A DNA stretch of 64,000 bases. Source: Trichoderma breve (lineage: Eukaryota; Ascomycota; Sordariomycetes; Hypocreales; Hypocreaceae). Both the position numbers and the translations under genes were made by a program. This document shows positions 47,501 to 59,568 of the stretch, piece by piece. Position 1 is the stretch's first letter; every line of letters begins with the position of its first letter. The stretch spans positions 2,852,001 to 2,916,000 of the forward strand of contig NC_079237.1 of assembly GCF_028502605.1 (NCBI RefSeq), read 5' to 3'. The notes beneath the pieces were generated by a model. The model was not told the DNA's origin and made no database searches. It saw nothing but the letters and a program-made list of their open reading frames with translations.

Positions 47501-50500
47501 GTCAAACAAGTACGTAGGCAGACGCCGCCGGGCTGGAAATGACGCCAATGTCGATATAGCTGCATATGAATGGGAATGCTTGGCGTTGATCAGATGAGCA
47601 CCAATTTAAGCTTACACTTGATCCTTTGGCAGATGGCTTGGCTTGGACACTGCCGCCTAGATGTGCACTGGATATGCAGTCAAATTCGTCTTGGGAAGTG
47701 CAATTTGCATCATCGCTACCCAGTTCCGCTAGCACAGGAGTGCATGGCTATGACTTCGATCCCTTGCAGCGGCAGTTATGGTGGCCACTTGAGGGAGATC
47801 TTCCCGCTGGTTTTGCCAGACCTCCGAGGAGACGGTATAATCTCACTCAATCTAGCATCGTTACTAGGCGCCTCTTAACTAGGTGCTCACTGCATTTGCG
47901 CTCAGGAGGTGGCTCGGGATGAACAGCAAGCTTGCTGCTCAAGAGCGCCTTTTTACTAGGCACCACGACCAAGCCCTTGTAAGGCTGGCACTAACCATGT
48001 TGTAGCTACACCCATTAGTCGTGACACGGCAAGGCGTGCTATGAAGTGGCCTGTTTTGCGAGCAGCCAAAAAGCCACAAGAAGGAGGCTTGCAGCGGACA
48101 TCTCCTTCACCACAATTTCATGATGCAGGCCAGATCCAAGCGCTCTTTGCTGCTGTTCGAGACCGGTCTGCGAAGAGTCGAGGCGTCCAATCTGCCGATG
48201 CACTATGATCAAGAAAGCTACGACTAATCACCTGTGTCTGTTGTGGCGCGTATCCGTCCCAGCCCGCCGGAAAGGCTTAGCTTCGTAGGGCTTGTGGTCG
48301 ACAACCGAAACATCGGGCTCCTATCTCATATGGATGCCTTTTGGTGTGCATTAGGCTTGACAGCTAAGAGGGGGGGTTTGCTTGAGCGCAATTGATGCTG
48401 ACCGATTGATTCTAGACCTCCTCTTGGCTGGCGACAAGTTGAGCTCAACACAAATCGAAAATACATGGGCGGTGTTTGTACTAGCAATTCGAGAATGAAC
48501 AGGTATGAAGCACAAGGCACGAAACATAATCTGTTTATTCACTATCATGCGCGCAGATGCGAATACTACGCTCACAATGCCCCTCTCTATTGAACCCCTG
48601 GTCTTCCGATACCCTTGACACCGGGACTCTGTATGTTTGTGGCTCAATGTAACCCAATATCTACGCTTGAACAACAGCCTTTCAGCTATTGTAACGAATT
48701 TATTGATCATCTTTATGCATACCAGCCGAATAGGAAACAGAAGACACTACTACGGCATACTCAACCGAGGGGCTCTTGAACACATTGGTGTAAATGGGCT
48801 CACGGGGACAGAAGCAAAATCTGACGTACAAATGACAGGTAGGATTGCGGAGAAGCACAAGTCGCATGGCTAGACAAGTCTTGTTGGTGAACTTGTGGGC
48901 AAAGACGGGTGATCGCCTTGTCGTTCGGGTTATTGGTCATTGGTGACTGGGCGTTTGGTATTTCGTAGCATTGATTGGAGTCGATTTGAGAGCGCCCGTC
49001 AAAAACGAAATTTGGTGGCTTGTTAATGGGGAGGGGGGGGTGTTTCAGTGCCAAACATTCGAATTCATGCGCTGCTTCAACGGAGCTCTCCTACTCGTCG
49101 CCCATCTATTTTTGCAACTCGGGTTTGGGGGCCATCTGGCCTAGCGCGGTTGCGGGACATATGAGACGGCAATCGGCGTGATATCCTGCCAGGGATGTTG
49201 CTTCTGACATCCTCTAGTCGGGTCCCGTCTCCCGGCTAGCCCCAACGCTTAACTACGGGGAATTGTGGCGTTCGCTTGATTTAGTGGTCGCCGACCACTC
49301 TTATTAGCGTGGAGATGTTGTCAGTTTTGGACAGGCTTTGGGGCCCCTCATAGGGCAGGCGAATTGCCTGCGAGAACCCCCCTCCCTGGTCGACGGTGAC
49401 GAGGCGATTCGTGCGCAGAGAGACGCTTCAAACAAACGCCAGCATTCCGTGTGAGCTACAGACGCAGAAGAAAGGGGCGGATGAGAGATGGCGTTGGCTG
49501 AATTTGATGCTGTTGCTGTTGCCGTCTTTACCTATGCAGAGTCCCGATGCTTTGGATAGCCTCATGGGTTCGCGTGGCGTCGAACGCCTCCCCGAAGTCT
49601 TACGTTTTGGGGCAGAGGCCTCTCACGGAGAAACCCAACTCGTCAATGTCTGGAAACTTTGAAACTTAGTTTCTCGTCACTGTTTAGTGGGCAACGCTGT
49701 TTGTCTTTCCCCAGAAAGGGGGGTGTCGCCGTCATTATGAGTTGACCTGAAGCCACAGTTTTGTTTTTTCCTCTCTCTAACTGCTTTCCCCTCCCGCTTT
49801 ATTTTCTCTCCCCAGTGGGTAAGTTTCTCTGGCTCAAGCAAAGCCAAAAAAGAAAGCCAAACAAGGGTGGGGGTGGAGGGCGTGGCGCTCTGGCTCGAGA
49901 TGCTGGTCGCATCTTGGGATAAGCAAGGCCACGTGTAACCGTCAAGCCGGTCAGCAGCAAGGTGAACCTAGCCCAGCAACGCGCGCCTCACTTGAGATTC
50001 CCAATCTACCCTGCTTTAGTCATAGGCGCTCGCTTCCGCCCGCGATTCTCTAGAGGACGATGACAAGTCGAAAAAAGAGCGCTTGACCTAAATGGGCTTG
50101 AATTCGCGATATGACACGGGGCGGCTGGCCGAATCGAGACATCTCATGGGGGGCCCTTGATGATGGCGGAGAGCAGGAAGGTGAGAGCTTGGAAGCCAGT
50201 AGAGGCATGTTCGCGTGCCAATGGTTCGATGCGTTATGCATTACTTTGGTGCCATCTCGCCGAAAATATGTTGATAGACGAGGACCGAACGGAGGGGCGA
50301 TTTGAGCGAGGGCGAAAGGGGGGGCGAAAGCGAAACTCCGCATGAGGGACACAGACGTGCTCTCATTTGACACAGCGTATTTGTGTGCTTGCCTGTCGTG
50401 TATATACCGTTTGCCGTTTGTGGATGACGGATGACGCCGTATTATTACACTCTGCGGGCAAAAATCATCACTCTGGAGTCGTCTCGCGACAACAAGTGGG

Positions 50501-50774
50501 ATGAAGCTCACTCTCACTCGGCCAAGGGAATGGGGAGGGGCGAGAAGCTTGGCCTGGGCCAGCCTGGGCCTCGTCTTTCGGAATACACCGTCGTACGAGG
50601 ATTTGTCGACGGCCCGTCTTCAGGTATGATGAATTGGTGGAGGCTGTCATGTTTGATTTCCTATTTGGATTGAATATGCAAAATGTGCAGCTCATCGCCA
50701 TCCGATACAACAGCAACAGCGCCCGATTGGGGTCCCACTGCACACACCACTCTCACGGCGATAATCAATTCATT

Positions 50775-50792
50775 CACACACACACACACACA
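50775..50792 (+). repeat. (CA)9 microsatellite
   Basis: Nine perfect CA dinucleotides, continuing imperfectly as CATACACACGCATAC, in the large gap. Confidence 0.9.
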
Positions 50793-51148
50793 TACACACG
50801 CATACGATATTAAACTATTACTCCGGTTGCTTGGGGCTGCTCGGCTTGGGCACGCACATATGCCTCTAAATTAGCCCACATTGGCAGCATGCAAGATGTA
50901 TGTGAGTACAGACGGTAGTGGTACATGCATCTTGCACGGGCGCACCGGCAGACGCTCTCGTACACAGGCACACAAACACGGGTTTCGATGGGGATGCCGC
51001 GGCAGCCAGTGGTATCCAGTGGTATCCATCTGCGTGTCTCTATTTGTGTGCTCCGTCTCATCCTTTCAGCAGGTCAAGGGTCAGTGGTCTTGGTGTCTGG
51101 CCAATGGAACGGCCCGGCCGACTACTTTTGGCCAACCTCCCTTTACCA

Positions 51149-51178
51149 ACTTGGACGGACTTGGACGGACTTGGACGT
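51149..51178 (+). repeat. ACTTGGACGG x3 tandem repeat
   Basis: Three 10-bp units; the third ends in T instead of G. It lies in the large gap, with no gene overlapping. Confidence 0.9.
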
Positions 51179-51908
51179 TCTGATTTATCCCTAAATCCAA
51201 TCCCCATCTCAAGGCCCAATCCCCATCCCACGAGGCCCAAAGATGAATGACGATCGGGCTTTGTGTGTGTTGATTTCTCGTCGTTGATGTCGTACTCTTG
51301 GAGGAAGTGACCGAACCGCTGCCGAGGTGTCCATCGTGTCCATCACTCTGCCGGCATCCCCTACATCCGGGCGGGAGCGCTCGATTGTTTCTCTTCTAGG
51401 AACTCTCTCTCCACCATTTTTATATAAGCGGAGTTCTCGGCCAATGGCCAACTCTGACTTGGGACTGCCCCCTCAATTTTTGCATCGCCAAACTCTTTTC
51501 ACCGTACGCACTACATGCAGCGTGCAGCAGCATGCAGTAAACTGGGCTCCACACCTAGGCGTTTTTCTCTCTTTCTGGCCATTACCAACCAGCCCTCAAA
51601 TACGGAGTACGATTTGCACCGACAGCCCTTTTTTCTTGTATGATTCACTTCACAGGGCTCGATAACTTCTTCTTTTGGCGGGGCGAGTTTGTTCCTCCAT
51701 CTGGCCGACAGGGATTGCCCGGGGTTTCGTTTTCGGCAAACCTATTGCCCTCTCCTATCTCGGGGCAGCAGATTTCTAACCCTCGTTTGTGTGCCAATCA
51801 TTGGCTGTAGATGAAGAAATTTCCTTTCGGAGATGCTAACCATCTGGACTAGCCGTATCCCTGTTGTCAAGTTCAAGCCCTTGCCCATGCCTTATTCTGT
51901 GGATAAGT

Positions 51909-51947
51909 TACGGAGTACTCGTAGGGGGAGTTTACACATACTCCGTA
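51909..51947. promoter_or_regulatory. Inverted pair TACGGAGTA ... TACTCCGTA
   Basis: Two exact 9-mers facing each other, at 51909..51917 and 51939..51947, separated by 21 bp. Together they could form a 9-bp stem in RNA or bind a dimeric factor. Function unknown. Confidence 0.5.
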
Positions 51948-54730
51948 CGAAATACCTAGGCAAATGACAAATGACCCAGATGCTAGCTTCTCCAGTTTGC
52001 ATCATCTTTTCTCTCTAGAACAATGGATTGCAAAGGCCCCCATGCCAACGGATGATCCGTGCCAACAACTTGTGATGCCTTGTCTGTAACCCGTGTACCG
52101 GGGGGGAGAGAATGGAGCAGTCGAACGATGCGGAAGAGTTTCCGCATCCCATATACGATGACACGAATGTGCATATTGAGGCATCCGAGTTGCATGTCAT
52201 GCACCGCGGATCTTTGGACACGACAACAAGGCGTATTTCGCTTCATTTCTTTGCTGCGACCTGGCCCACTTTGTCACCTCGGGGGAAACGATATGCCTGC
52301 TGTGTTTTGTCTCGCTTTTTGCCTGTTGCGACATTGGCCGAGTGACGCAGTCTTTGCAGCGATGCACAACTCTGTCTCTACTCCCTTTGATCGGGGATTT
52401 CGGTGCCTGTCGACCGAGTGACGAGTGTCTTTCCGTGTCATAGACTTGCTCTTTATGCTCCACTTGGTGGTAACTCCGTCGTTTCTCTGTGATAATGTTC
52501 CGCCTTTGTGATGCCGATCACCGTGGTTAAGCGGATGTTACTGTTAGTAGTACCGCTTGCATGTATACATACTACTTTGCTGGTGTGAAAACCCTGGTGT
52601 CGTTTAGATCATGATTGACTTGAGATCGTCTCTCACTTCTCTATGGCGTCAGGGGGCAGAAAAGAATACACCGGACTGATGCTTTTCACATAGTATGTAG
52701 ATTAGTCTGGCGTTTTCTTTCCTTAGGTGGGCTGATTTTGATACTTTTAGCATGGAGATCAGTCCGGTGTTTTTTTCTTTTTCACCGCATGGGCGTTTTT
52801 CTCGTAGGAGCAACTTGATCTATCTAGTTGACTGGAGACTTTTGTTTCAGACTATGGAATATGGGACACACAAACTACGTAGTACGAATACTAGCACTGC
52901 CTAATAGTAGCCCTACTGCTTTCTTATTTTTCTCTTGTGTGTGGTCGCTTGGCTCACGTCATTTCAAAAGATTTCTAACCGTAGTAAATCTATCTATAGC
53001 CTCACTTTATTTAAGATAGTTGGTTAGCAGTTGGGGGTTTTCCCACTTGGACATTTTGCCATCTTGGCACTCAGCAGAACAGTGGCTCTATCGCGAGGCT
53101 CATAGACCTTGGCACTCGGACCGGACTTCAAGTAAGGCGAGCCGAGCTCCTGGTAACGTAGCCGTTCGTCGTTCTCTGCACGATAGTAGACCCCCCGTGG
53201 AGAACGAACTACGGAGTAACCAGCCTTTTGGCGTAATGTGATCGAGGAAACGAAACAAGATGGGGTCCCACGAGAGAAAAACTCACCCCCCGTCGTTGGG
53301 CATGATGGGATTAGGATGTGCTTCGGCAAAGCACCTTGTCATGTGGCATTTCGTCCGTTGAATGTTACCTGAGAGCTTTTTTCTCACCCCGGGGGCCGAT
53401 GGGTGATCTCGTTGACAGGGCTTCTGGCCTGTGGGTTCGTTCCCCCATCAGGTTGCCGGTTACAGACAGACAGGCAGGCACATGTAGTAATGAAGGGTAA
53501 TGGAGCAGCGGAGGAATGATCTGATCTGGTGTCCCCCCTTGACTCAATTCAGAAGGGGGGGAAACAGGAGCAGGGCAGGGCAGGGCTGGGGGATGTGTTC
53601 GCATTCTGGCTAGCTGGTTTTCGTGCTTGGCGGACAGGGCAAGGTCTATGCGTGGGAATTTACCTAAACGATGCAGGCAGGGTGGTGTTTTTTGATCTTG
53701 GTTCGGATCAGGGAGATGTGATAAGTGAGTGCTGCCTGGCCTGGTCCTGGGTTGGGATCGTTGGGGGCGACTTGTTGCGATAAGCTGCACGATCTGGCTG
53801 AGCGAGGGCATGGTTTAGGCCTGTAAGTGATGAAGGGTGTTGTTGTGTCCATGCTTTTGGTGACTGCATGTGTGTGATGAGGTGTTGATAGGACTGCCGA
53901 TGAGGTTTACATTCGATCTAGTTGGTGTTTTGGGGGTGCACGAGAAGACACAATGCGTTTCAGGTTTTCACTTTCGTTCTCAGTGGGCTAAGACGCCTGG
54001 GTTTGCGCTTTCTATTGTGTTTATCATTTGCGATAAATTGTCAAACTTAGAGTTCTCCTGAATGTTGAATCAGTGTTGTTGCAGCTGAGTTGTGTAGATG
54101 TGTTTCTATAGTGAGACGAGAATCTCTCTTGTGGGAATGATTACAATATGAGAGTGTTATGGAAGCTGACGGCATACTGCACCCCTTTATACGGTGCGAG
54201 TTGTAATTCGTGTAGGGTATGTAGTACTATACCAATTGCATAAGTGTTGGTCGAAAAGAAGCAGGAAAGTTGCTGCCAAAGTTGCTCGTGTCACAACCAG
54301 ACATTGTCATTGACGGTGAGCGTGCCCTGGACAAATTACCTATAGCTTTTATGAAAATTTACCGCCTTAGATTCTGGTTCTACTATGCAGTTATTCTTTA
54401 TTTGCATCCGCAGCACTTTGATTCGAGGAAAAAGGGATGCTTTTTGATGCTAGGGAGTTCACGATGTGTGAAAAGTGAAGTAAACTAGGGCGAATTAGGT
54501 GTGATTGTAACCTTTCACTTCCAAGACAATTCCAGTGATCTCAGAGAGTACATACTCAATAAAATATATACGAAATTTCGTCAACACAAATCGAATCCAA
54601 AAGACTTATTCTCAAAATCAGAATGAAACGACCTCTCATGCGACGCAATTCCGCCGGAGCGCCACGGGAGTGGTAAGCTAAAAGCGGGAGTTAGCACGGA
54701 GCCGGCTAAGCCGCGGAATAGGCCGAGAGG

Positions 54731-54765
54731 CCAATCACGTGCCAATCTTCAACGACGTGCGTCAT
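54731..54765 (+). promoter_or_regulatory. CCAAT / CACGTG / GACGTG cluster upstream of hrd1
   Basis: CCAAT at 54731 and 54742, CACGTG at 54736..54741 and GACGTGCGTCAT at 54754..54765, about 165-200 bp before the hrd1 ATG. ACGTG cores are the kind bound by bZIP factors such as Hac1/Xbp1, and hrd1 is an unfolded-protein-response gene in yeasts and animals. The link here is inferred. Confidence 0.45.
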
Positions 54766-54927
54766 CGGGAGCTTACCTGTATCAATAACGTGGCATCAAG
54801 CATCGAAAATCGGATTGTTAAGCAAACCGGCGTCTTGCAACCGGCGAAAGCGATTCACGGGCTCGACGATGGAAATGTAGGCATCTGGAACCTTGCCATT
54901 TAACCACAAGTCAAGTCTTGGTTCGCA

Positions 54928-57777
54928 ATGTTTAAGCTGCGGCTGGGCTGGTACGCCGGGGTACGTTGTGTTTAATCTTTAAGCTTGTTGGCAAGCTCTC
55001 GGCCACATCAAGCCAACCCGTCCCACCAATCCTCTCCATCCAAGCCTCTCGTCTCGTGCTAATGCGCTTCACGCAATCCAGGTATCGACTGCCCTGGCGG
55101 GTGCCGTCGTCCTGTCGGCATTCCACCAGCGCGCCAACTTTTATTCGGCCATGGTATACCTTGCGCAGAGCAACTTCTGTCTGCTGGTGCGTTGATCCCG
55201 ACCCGCTTCGTTTTGCGGGAGCTTCACGGGCTAAGCTATCATTATAGGTCCTGGTCAACTTCACATTGCTATTGTATAGTAGCTTTATATATGCCTTGAC
55301 GCAGCTGTGTTTCGGCACGTTGCGTGCGATCGAGGTCGAGCAGCTCACCGAGCGAGCATGGTTTGCCATCACCGAGACGTGCCTGGCCATGACCATCTTT
55401 CGGGAAGAGATTGGGGCTTGGTTCCTCGTCATGTTCACGGCATTGGTCACAGGCAAGGTCTGGGGCTGGATTGGAGATGGGCGTGTCGAATTTCTCGAGC
55501 AACAACCCCCCGCGAACCCCCGGCTCTTCCATCTGCGACTCAGCATCTCTCTTGCTGCTAGCTTTATCTACGATATCTGGATACTCCGCTATGCGATCTA
55601 TACCGTCATTCAACAAGCTAGGCCCAACATGATGGTTATGTTCCTCTTCGAGTTCGCTGTTCTGGCTACCTGTTCCTGGAGAACGGGGGCTCGGTACTTG
55701 GTGTCGCTCACGGAGCAGCGCATCGTCCATTTGCAGACGAGAACACGCTTGGCAGAGCGGAGGGCAGAAGTCAGCCAACAGCGCGAGGCCATCATTCGTC
55801 AACGAGAGCAGGCTGCAGCAGCTGGAGAGCCAGCTCCGGAAACCGAGGAGCCTTTACCCAACCCTGACGACATTGATGAAATGGATATTGAAGTTCCTGG
55901 CTGGGCAGCAAAGGGCGAGCTCGTTCTTTGGCTAGATCTGGTTACTGGTGAGAAGAAACTCCTGCCGCTCTGAAGCATCTATGTTCTCAACTTTCTAACA
56001 TTTTCCAATAGATATGGTCAAGCTGGGCATCTACGTCTCGTTCTTCATGATGCTTCTCGTATTCTATGGACTTCCTATTCATATCATGAGGGACCTGTTC
56101 ATGACAACACGCGACTTCCTCAAGAGGCTTAATGCACTTTTGCGGTACAGACGGGCAATTCAGGAGATGAACAAGTACCCCGATGCTACTGAGCGCGATC
56201 TTGCGCAAGAAAATACGTGCATCATCTGTCGTGAAGAGATGCATCTGTGGGATCCTGCAAACAACGCGGGCACCATCGACCGTGTGCGTCCCAAGAAGCT
56301 CCCCTGTGGTCACATTCTACATCTTGGCTGCCTCAAGAGCTGGCTGGAACGGCAGCAGGTATGTCCAACGTGTAGAAGCCCTGTCACGGGTGAGCGACCT
56401 CGATCTGCCAACGGCGCCCGTCGCGCTGCTCTTCGGATTCAATTCGGACCTCAACGGGGTCAGGAACGTGCTGATGGCAACGACAACGCAAATAATAATA
56501 ACAATAACGATAACAATAACGTACGCCGTGATGGACAGAATGCCGCGGCAGCTCCTCGACAAGCTCAAGGAGCAGGGCGGCCTCGTGTCTTCCAATTTGG
56601 ACCTATCAGACTCGGATTTGGAGCCAATGACCAGCAAGTCCGTGAGCTCGCCCAAGAGTTTGGCATGCCACAAATTGCTCCCGATCAAGGCCAAAATGCT
56701 TCCACGGCGACTGCTCAAACTCAGATTCAACTACCTCCAAACAGTGAGACTTATCAGAATTTTCTTAATCAGGCTCTTAACCAAACTCCATCGGGTGATG
56801 GTTATAACCATTTGCTTGTTGGAAGCCTCCTACAACAGGCGGAGCAGCTGCTGCAACGCCAATTGGCCAGCTTGCAGAACACGCAGCAAGAGCTACAGAT
56901 TGCCAATCTTCTCAATACCGAGATGCAGCGACTTCGTCAACGACGACTACAGCCACAGGATGCCGCACAGAATGGCCAAGCGCAGCCCCCTACATCTTTC
57001 AATCAGCCAACCGGCTTACCTCCTGTAGGGTTGCCGCCTCTGCCTGTTGCCCTACCTCCTCTTGGTACCTTTGACTCTGCCTTTGCGAGACTACCGCCTA
57101 GAATGAATAGCCCGCTGATGACTCGACACGGAGCTGGCCCGTTCACGACAGCAATCCCTGCTGGCAGCCCCGATTTGCCAGAAGGAGTAGTGCTGCCTCC
57201 GGGGTGGTCCTTGACGCCTCTGCAGAGACTTGATAATGCTCAAACAGTGCCTCCTTACTCTCCCCAGACTGCTGGTGTGCCTTCACATGGGGATCCTACC
57301 AACGGTGGCCACATCGCACCAACCTCAGTACAGCCAACGCCAACAACGTCACATAGTCAAGAGACAGTCCCGGCAGAATCTTCCTCAATTCCTGCTCCAG
57401 TAGCTCATGTGTCGACACCGCGAGCAGATACACTGCCTGTTCCCAGTGTTTTGTCTGATCCTCCGCCCGTGGTGTCACCTAGTCCGATGCTGCCAAACTG
57501 GGGCGGATCCAATCAGCTTTTCGGCGGCAGCTCTCGTCTGGAACAAGGAGACACGGCGAGCCAAGCTAGTACACAGGCCGCTCCATCAACGGAAATCGAC
57601 AATGCGCCTGAAACTAGTAGTGCTCACGAGTCTCTGCCGGCGGCGGATCTCAAACGGGAGCCGAGCATCCTTGAGCTTGAGCAGCAGAATGACGAGAGCC
57701 ATGCTGAGGATGATCGATCTGAAAAGGGAAAGGGTAGGGCCGTCACTGTGGAAGAGGCTGAGGATGAGGAGGACTGA
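54928..57777 (+). CDS. hrd1: E3 ubiquitin ligase Hrd1 (synoviolin)
   Basis: ER-membrane RING ligase and retrotranslocation channel of ER-associated degradation. Exons 54928..54960, 55082..55186, 55248..55947 and 56012..57777; introns 121, 61 and 64 nt; 867 aa. The N-terminal part is multi-membrane-spanning: [15 protein letters not shown], then [20 protein letters not shown], the [20 protein letters not shown] segment and others, ending with [20 protein letters not shown]. The RING-H2 domain at residues about 349-400 has the full ligand set C349, C352, C378, H380, H383, C386, C397 and C400. The downstream tail is long, disordered and Pro/Gln/Asn-rich, with an Asn run just after the RING and an acidic C-terminus. 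The first exon encodes only 11 residues ([11 protein letters not shown]). The frame is kept at every junction. Confidence 0.96.
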
Positions 57778-58453
57778 TGAGGGGGTTTTGTGTATAGGAT
57801 TATTACATTATCGGCCTGGGTCTGCCTGTTAGTGCGGATCTGGGGCCGTGTTTCCTGTTGATGGTCAGCTCTGTTTTTTATTTTCATTCTTACTGACTTG
57901 GAGTGGGCATTGATACGTGTGCCATCCGTATATGCACGTTTAGGCGTTTAGGGTAGGTAGCAGATGACATTCAAGCAATCCGGCAGCTCTTTTATACATC
58001 CTCTGTTCGGCGTCACTATGTGATGATCAATTATTTCTAATGGCCCAACTGTGGTTAACCCGCTGTTCTCGAGAGTAGGCGGGTTATTACAAAAGCATTG
58101 GCTACTGCACTGCGTGAACGTGTTACTGTATTTCGCTGTATACAGATACCTCTGTATATATTCTACTAGGTAGGCACAAGCAGACGAAGCGATTTTAGCT
58201 GACGGAAGTTGTACAGGTACGTACTCGTGGGGTGCCTGCGGACCTCTTATCTTATCGGCGATTTGACATACCTAAGTTAAGCTGTCGTCACAAACTGAAC
58301 TGCCTTGTTCCAACTACCACAAACACCGCCATTACCTACCTGCACAATTTGCTCGAGAAACTTTGGTAGAGCTACGATAGTTTGTTTCGTTGCATTTTAT
58401 ACCCCCCATTTCTTTGGTCAGGCTGTCGTTTGGACGGCGCATAGCGTGACATC
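57778..58453. promoter_or_regulatory. Intergenic region upstream of the UCH37 gene
   Basis: 676 bp containing the hrd1 3' untranslated region and the promoter of the next gene. Several GTAC and CCTACCT words; no open frame of note. Confidence 0.55.
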
Positions 58454-59568
58454 ATGAGCGGTGGCTGGAACACAAGTAAGCAAGCTCTTGGCTTTGAAAT
58501 CGACGTCAAGGAACTGGTTTATAAACTGACGCATTCTTTTGCTTTGCATTGTAGTTGAGTCTGATGCAGTATGTCTATTTCCTTATATTATGCTCTACTC
58601 CAATTTATGTCTACATAGACGGAATGACCGGCTAACATGTCCAGGGCGTCTTCACATCCCTCATCGAAAACCTCGGCGTCAAAAACGTCCAGTTCGAAGA
58701 ACTCCTCACCCTCGACCCCTCGGAGCTCCTCGCCCTCCAGCCCCTCTACGGCGTAATCTTCCTTTTCAAATACCCGACCGACCGGCCGTACGCCACGCCC
58801 GATGGGCCCCTCGACGGCAGCTTCGACCACGATGCCTCCGAGAGCATCTTCTTCGCCGCCCAGACGATCCAAAACGCCTGCGCGACGCAGGCCCTGCTCA
58901 GTGTCCTCATGAACAAGACGCAAGATGTCGACATTGGGCCCCAGATGAACGATTTTCGAGAGTTTACAATGGTCCTCCCGCCAGAGTTCCGCGGCGAGGC
59001 TCTTAGCAACTCGGACCTCATTCGCGAAGTCCACAATAGCTTCGCACGCAGCAGCCCCTTTGCCGACGAGACCGCCCGCACCGGCGAGCCCTCCGAGGAC
59101 GTCTTCCACTTCATCGCCTACACCCCCATAAATGGCGTGCTCTACGAGCTCGACGGCCTCCAGCCCGCGCCAATCTCCCACGGCGCCTGCACGTCCGAGG
59201 ACTTCCCCCTCAAGGTCGTCGACGTGCTGCAGCGCCGCGTCTCGCGCTACGATGCTACGGAGATCCGGTTCAACCTGCTGGCTATGTGCCGCGACCTGCG
59301 GATCCGCGCTCAGGAATTTGGCGACGAGGAGCTGCTGGAGCGCGAGCAGCGTAAGCGTAAGGACTGGCTCTTTGAGAACGCGCTACGGAGGCACAACTTT
59401 GTGGGTTTCGCCGGTGAGGTTCTGAAGAATGTTGTCGAGAAGAAGCTGGACGCTGGCGGTGATGAGGCCGTGCAGAAGTGGGTGGACGAAGGTCTGGAGA
59501 GGAGGAAAGCTGCCGAGAGGGCCATGGGGGCGAGAGGAGGAGGCGGAGATTTAGACATGAGCGGGTGA
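58454..59568 (+). CDS. uch2: Ubiquitin C-terminal hydrolase UCH37/UCHL5-type
   Basis: Cysteine deubiquitinase that in other organisms docks on the proteasome through Rpn13 and trims ubiquitin chains. Exons 58454..58475, 58555..58568 and 58645..59568; introns 79 and 76 nt; 319 aa. The first two exons are only 22 and 14 nt, yet rebuild the conserved start MSGGWNTIESDAGVFTSLIE. Catalytic features: Gln85 (oxyanion), Cys91 in QNACATQALLSVL, His167 in VFHFIAYTPINGVLYELDGL and Asp182 in the same block. The C-terminal ULD-like extension includes YDATEIRFNLLAMCRDLR and LRRHNFVGFAGEVLKNV. The symbol follows fission yeast uch2. The length fits the UCH37 class and not the short Yuh1/UCHL1 class. Confidence 0.95.

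Larger units (their letters stand above)
32486..54927. other. 22.4-kb interval without a supportable protein-coding gene
   Basis: Lies between the divergent zinc-finger and hrd1 genes. Base composition is balanced, not AT-rich. Open frames are short (longest about 170 codons), overlap one another on both strands, and show none of the domains or codon bias of flanking genes. I find no tRNA, 5S rRNA or spliceosomal RNA signature and no intact transposon. It contains CT/GA-rich tracts, several simple repeats and seven of the eight TACGGAGTA/TACTCCGTA words in the window. The first few hundred bases (32486..32950) probably include the 5' leader of the zinc-finger gene. It may carry long non-coding RNAs, distal regulatory elements, or decayed sequence; which cannot be told by reading. 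Confidence 0.7.
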
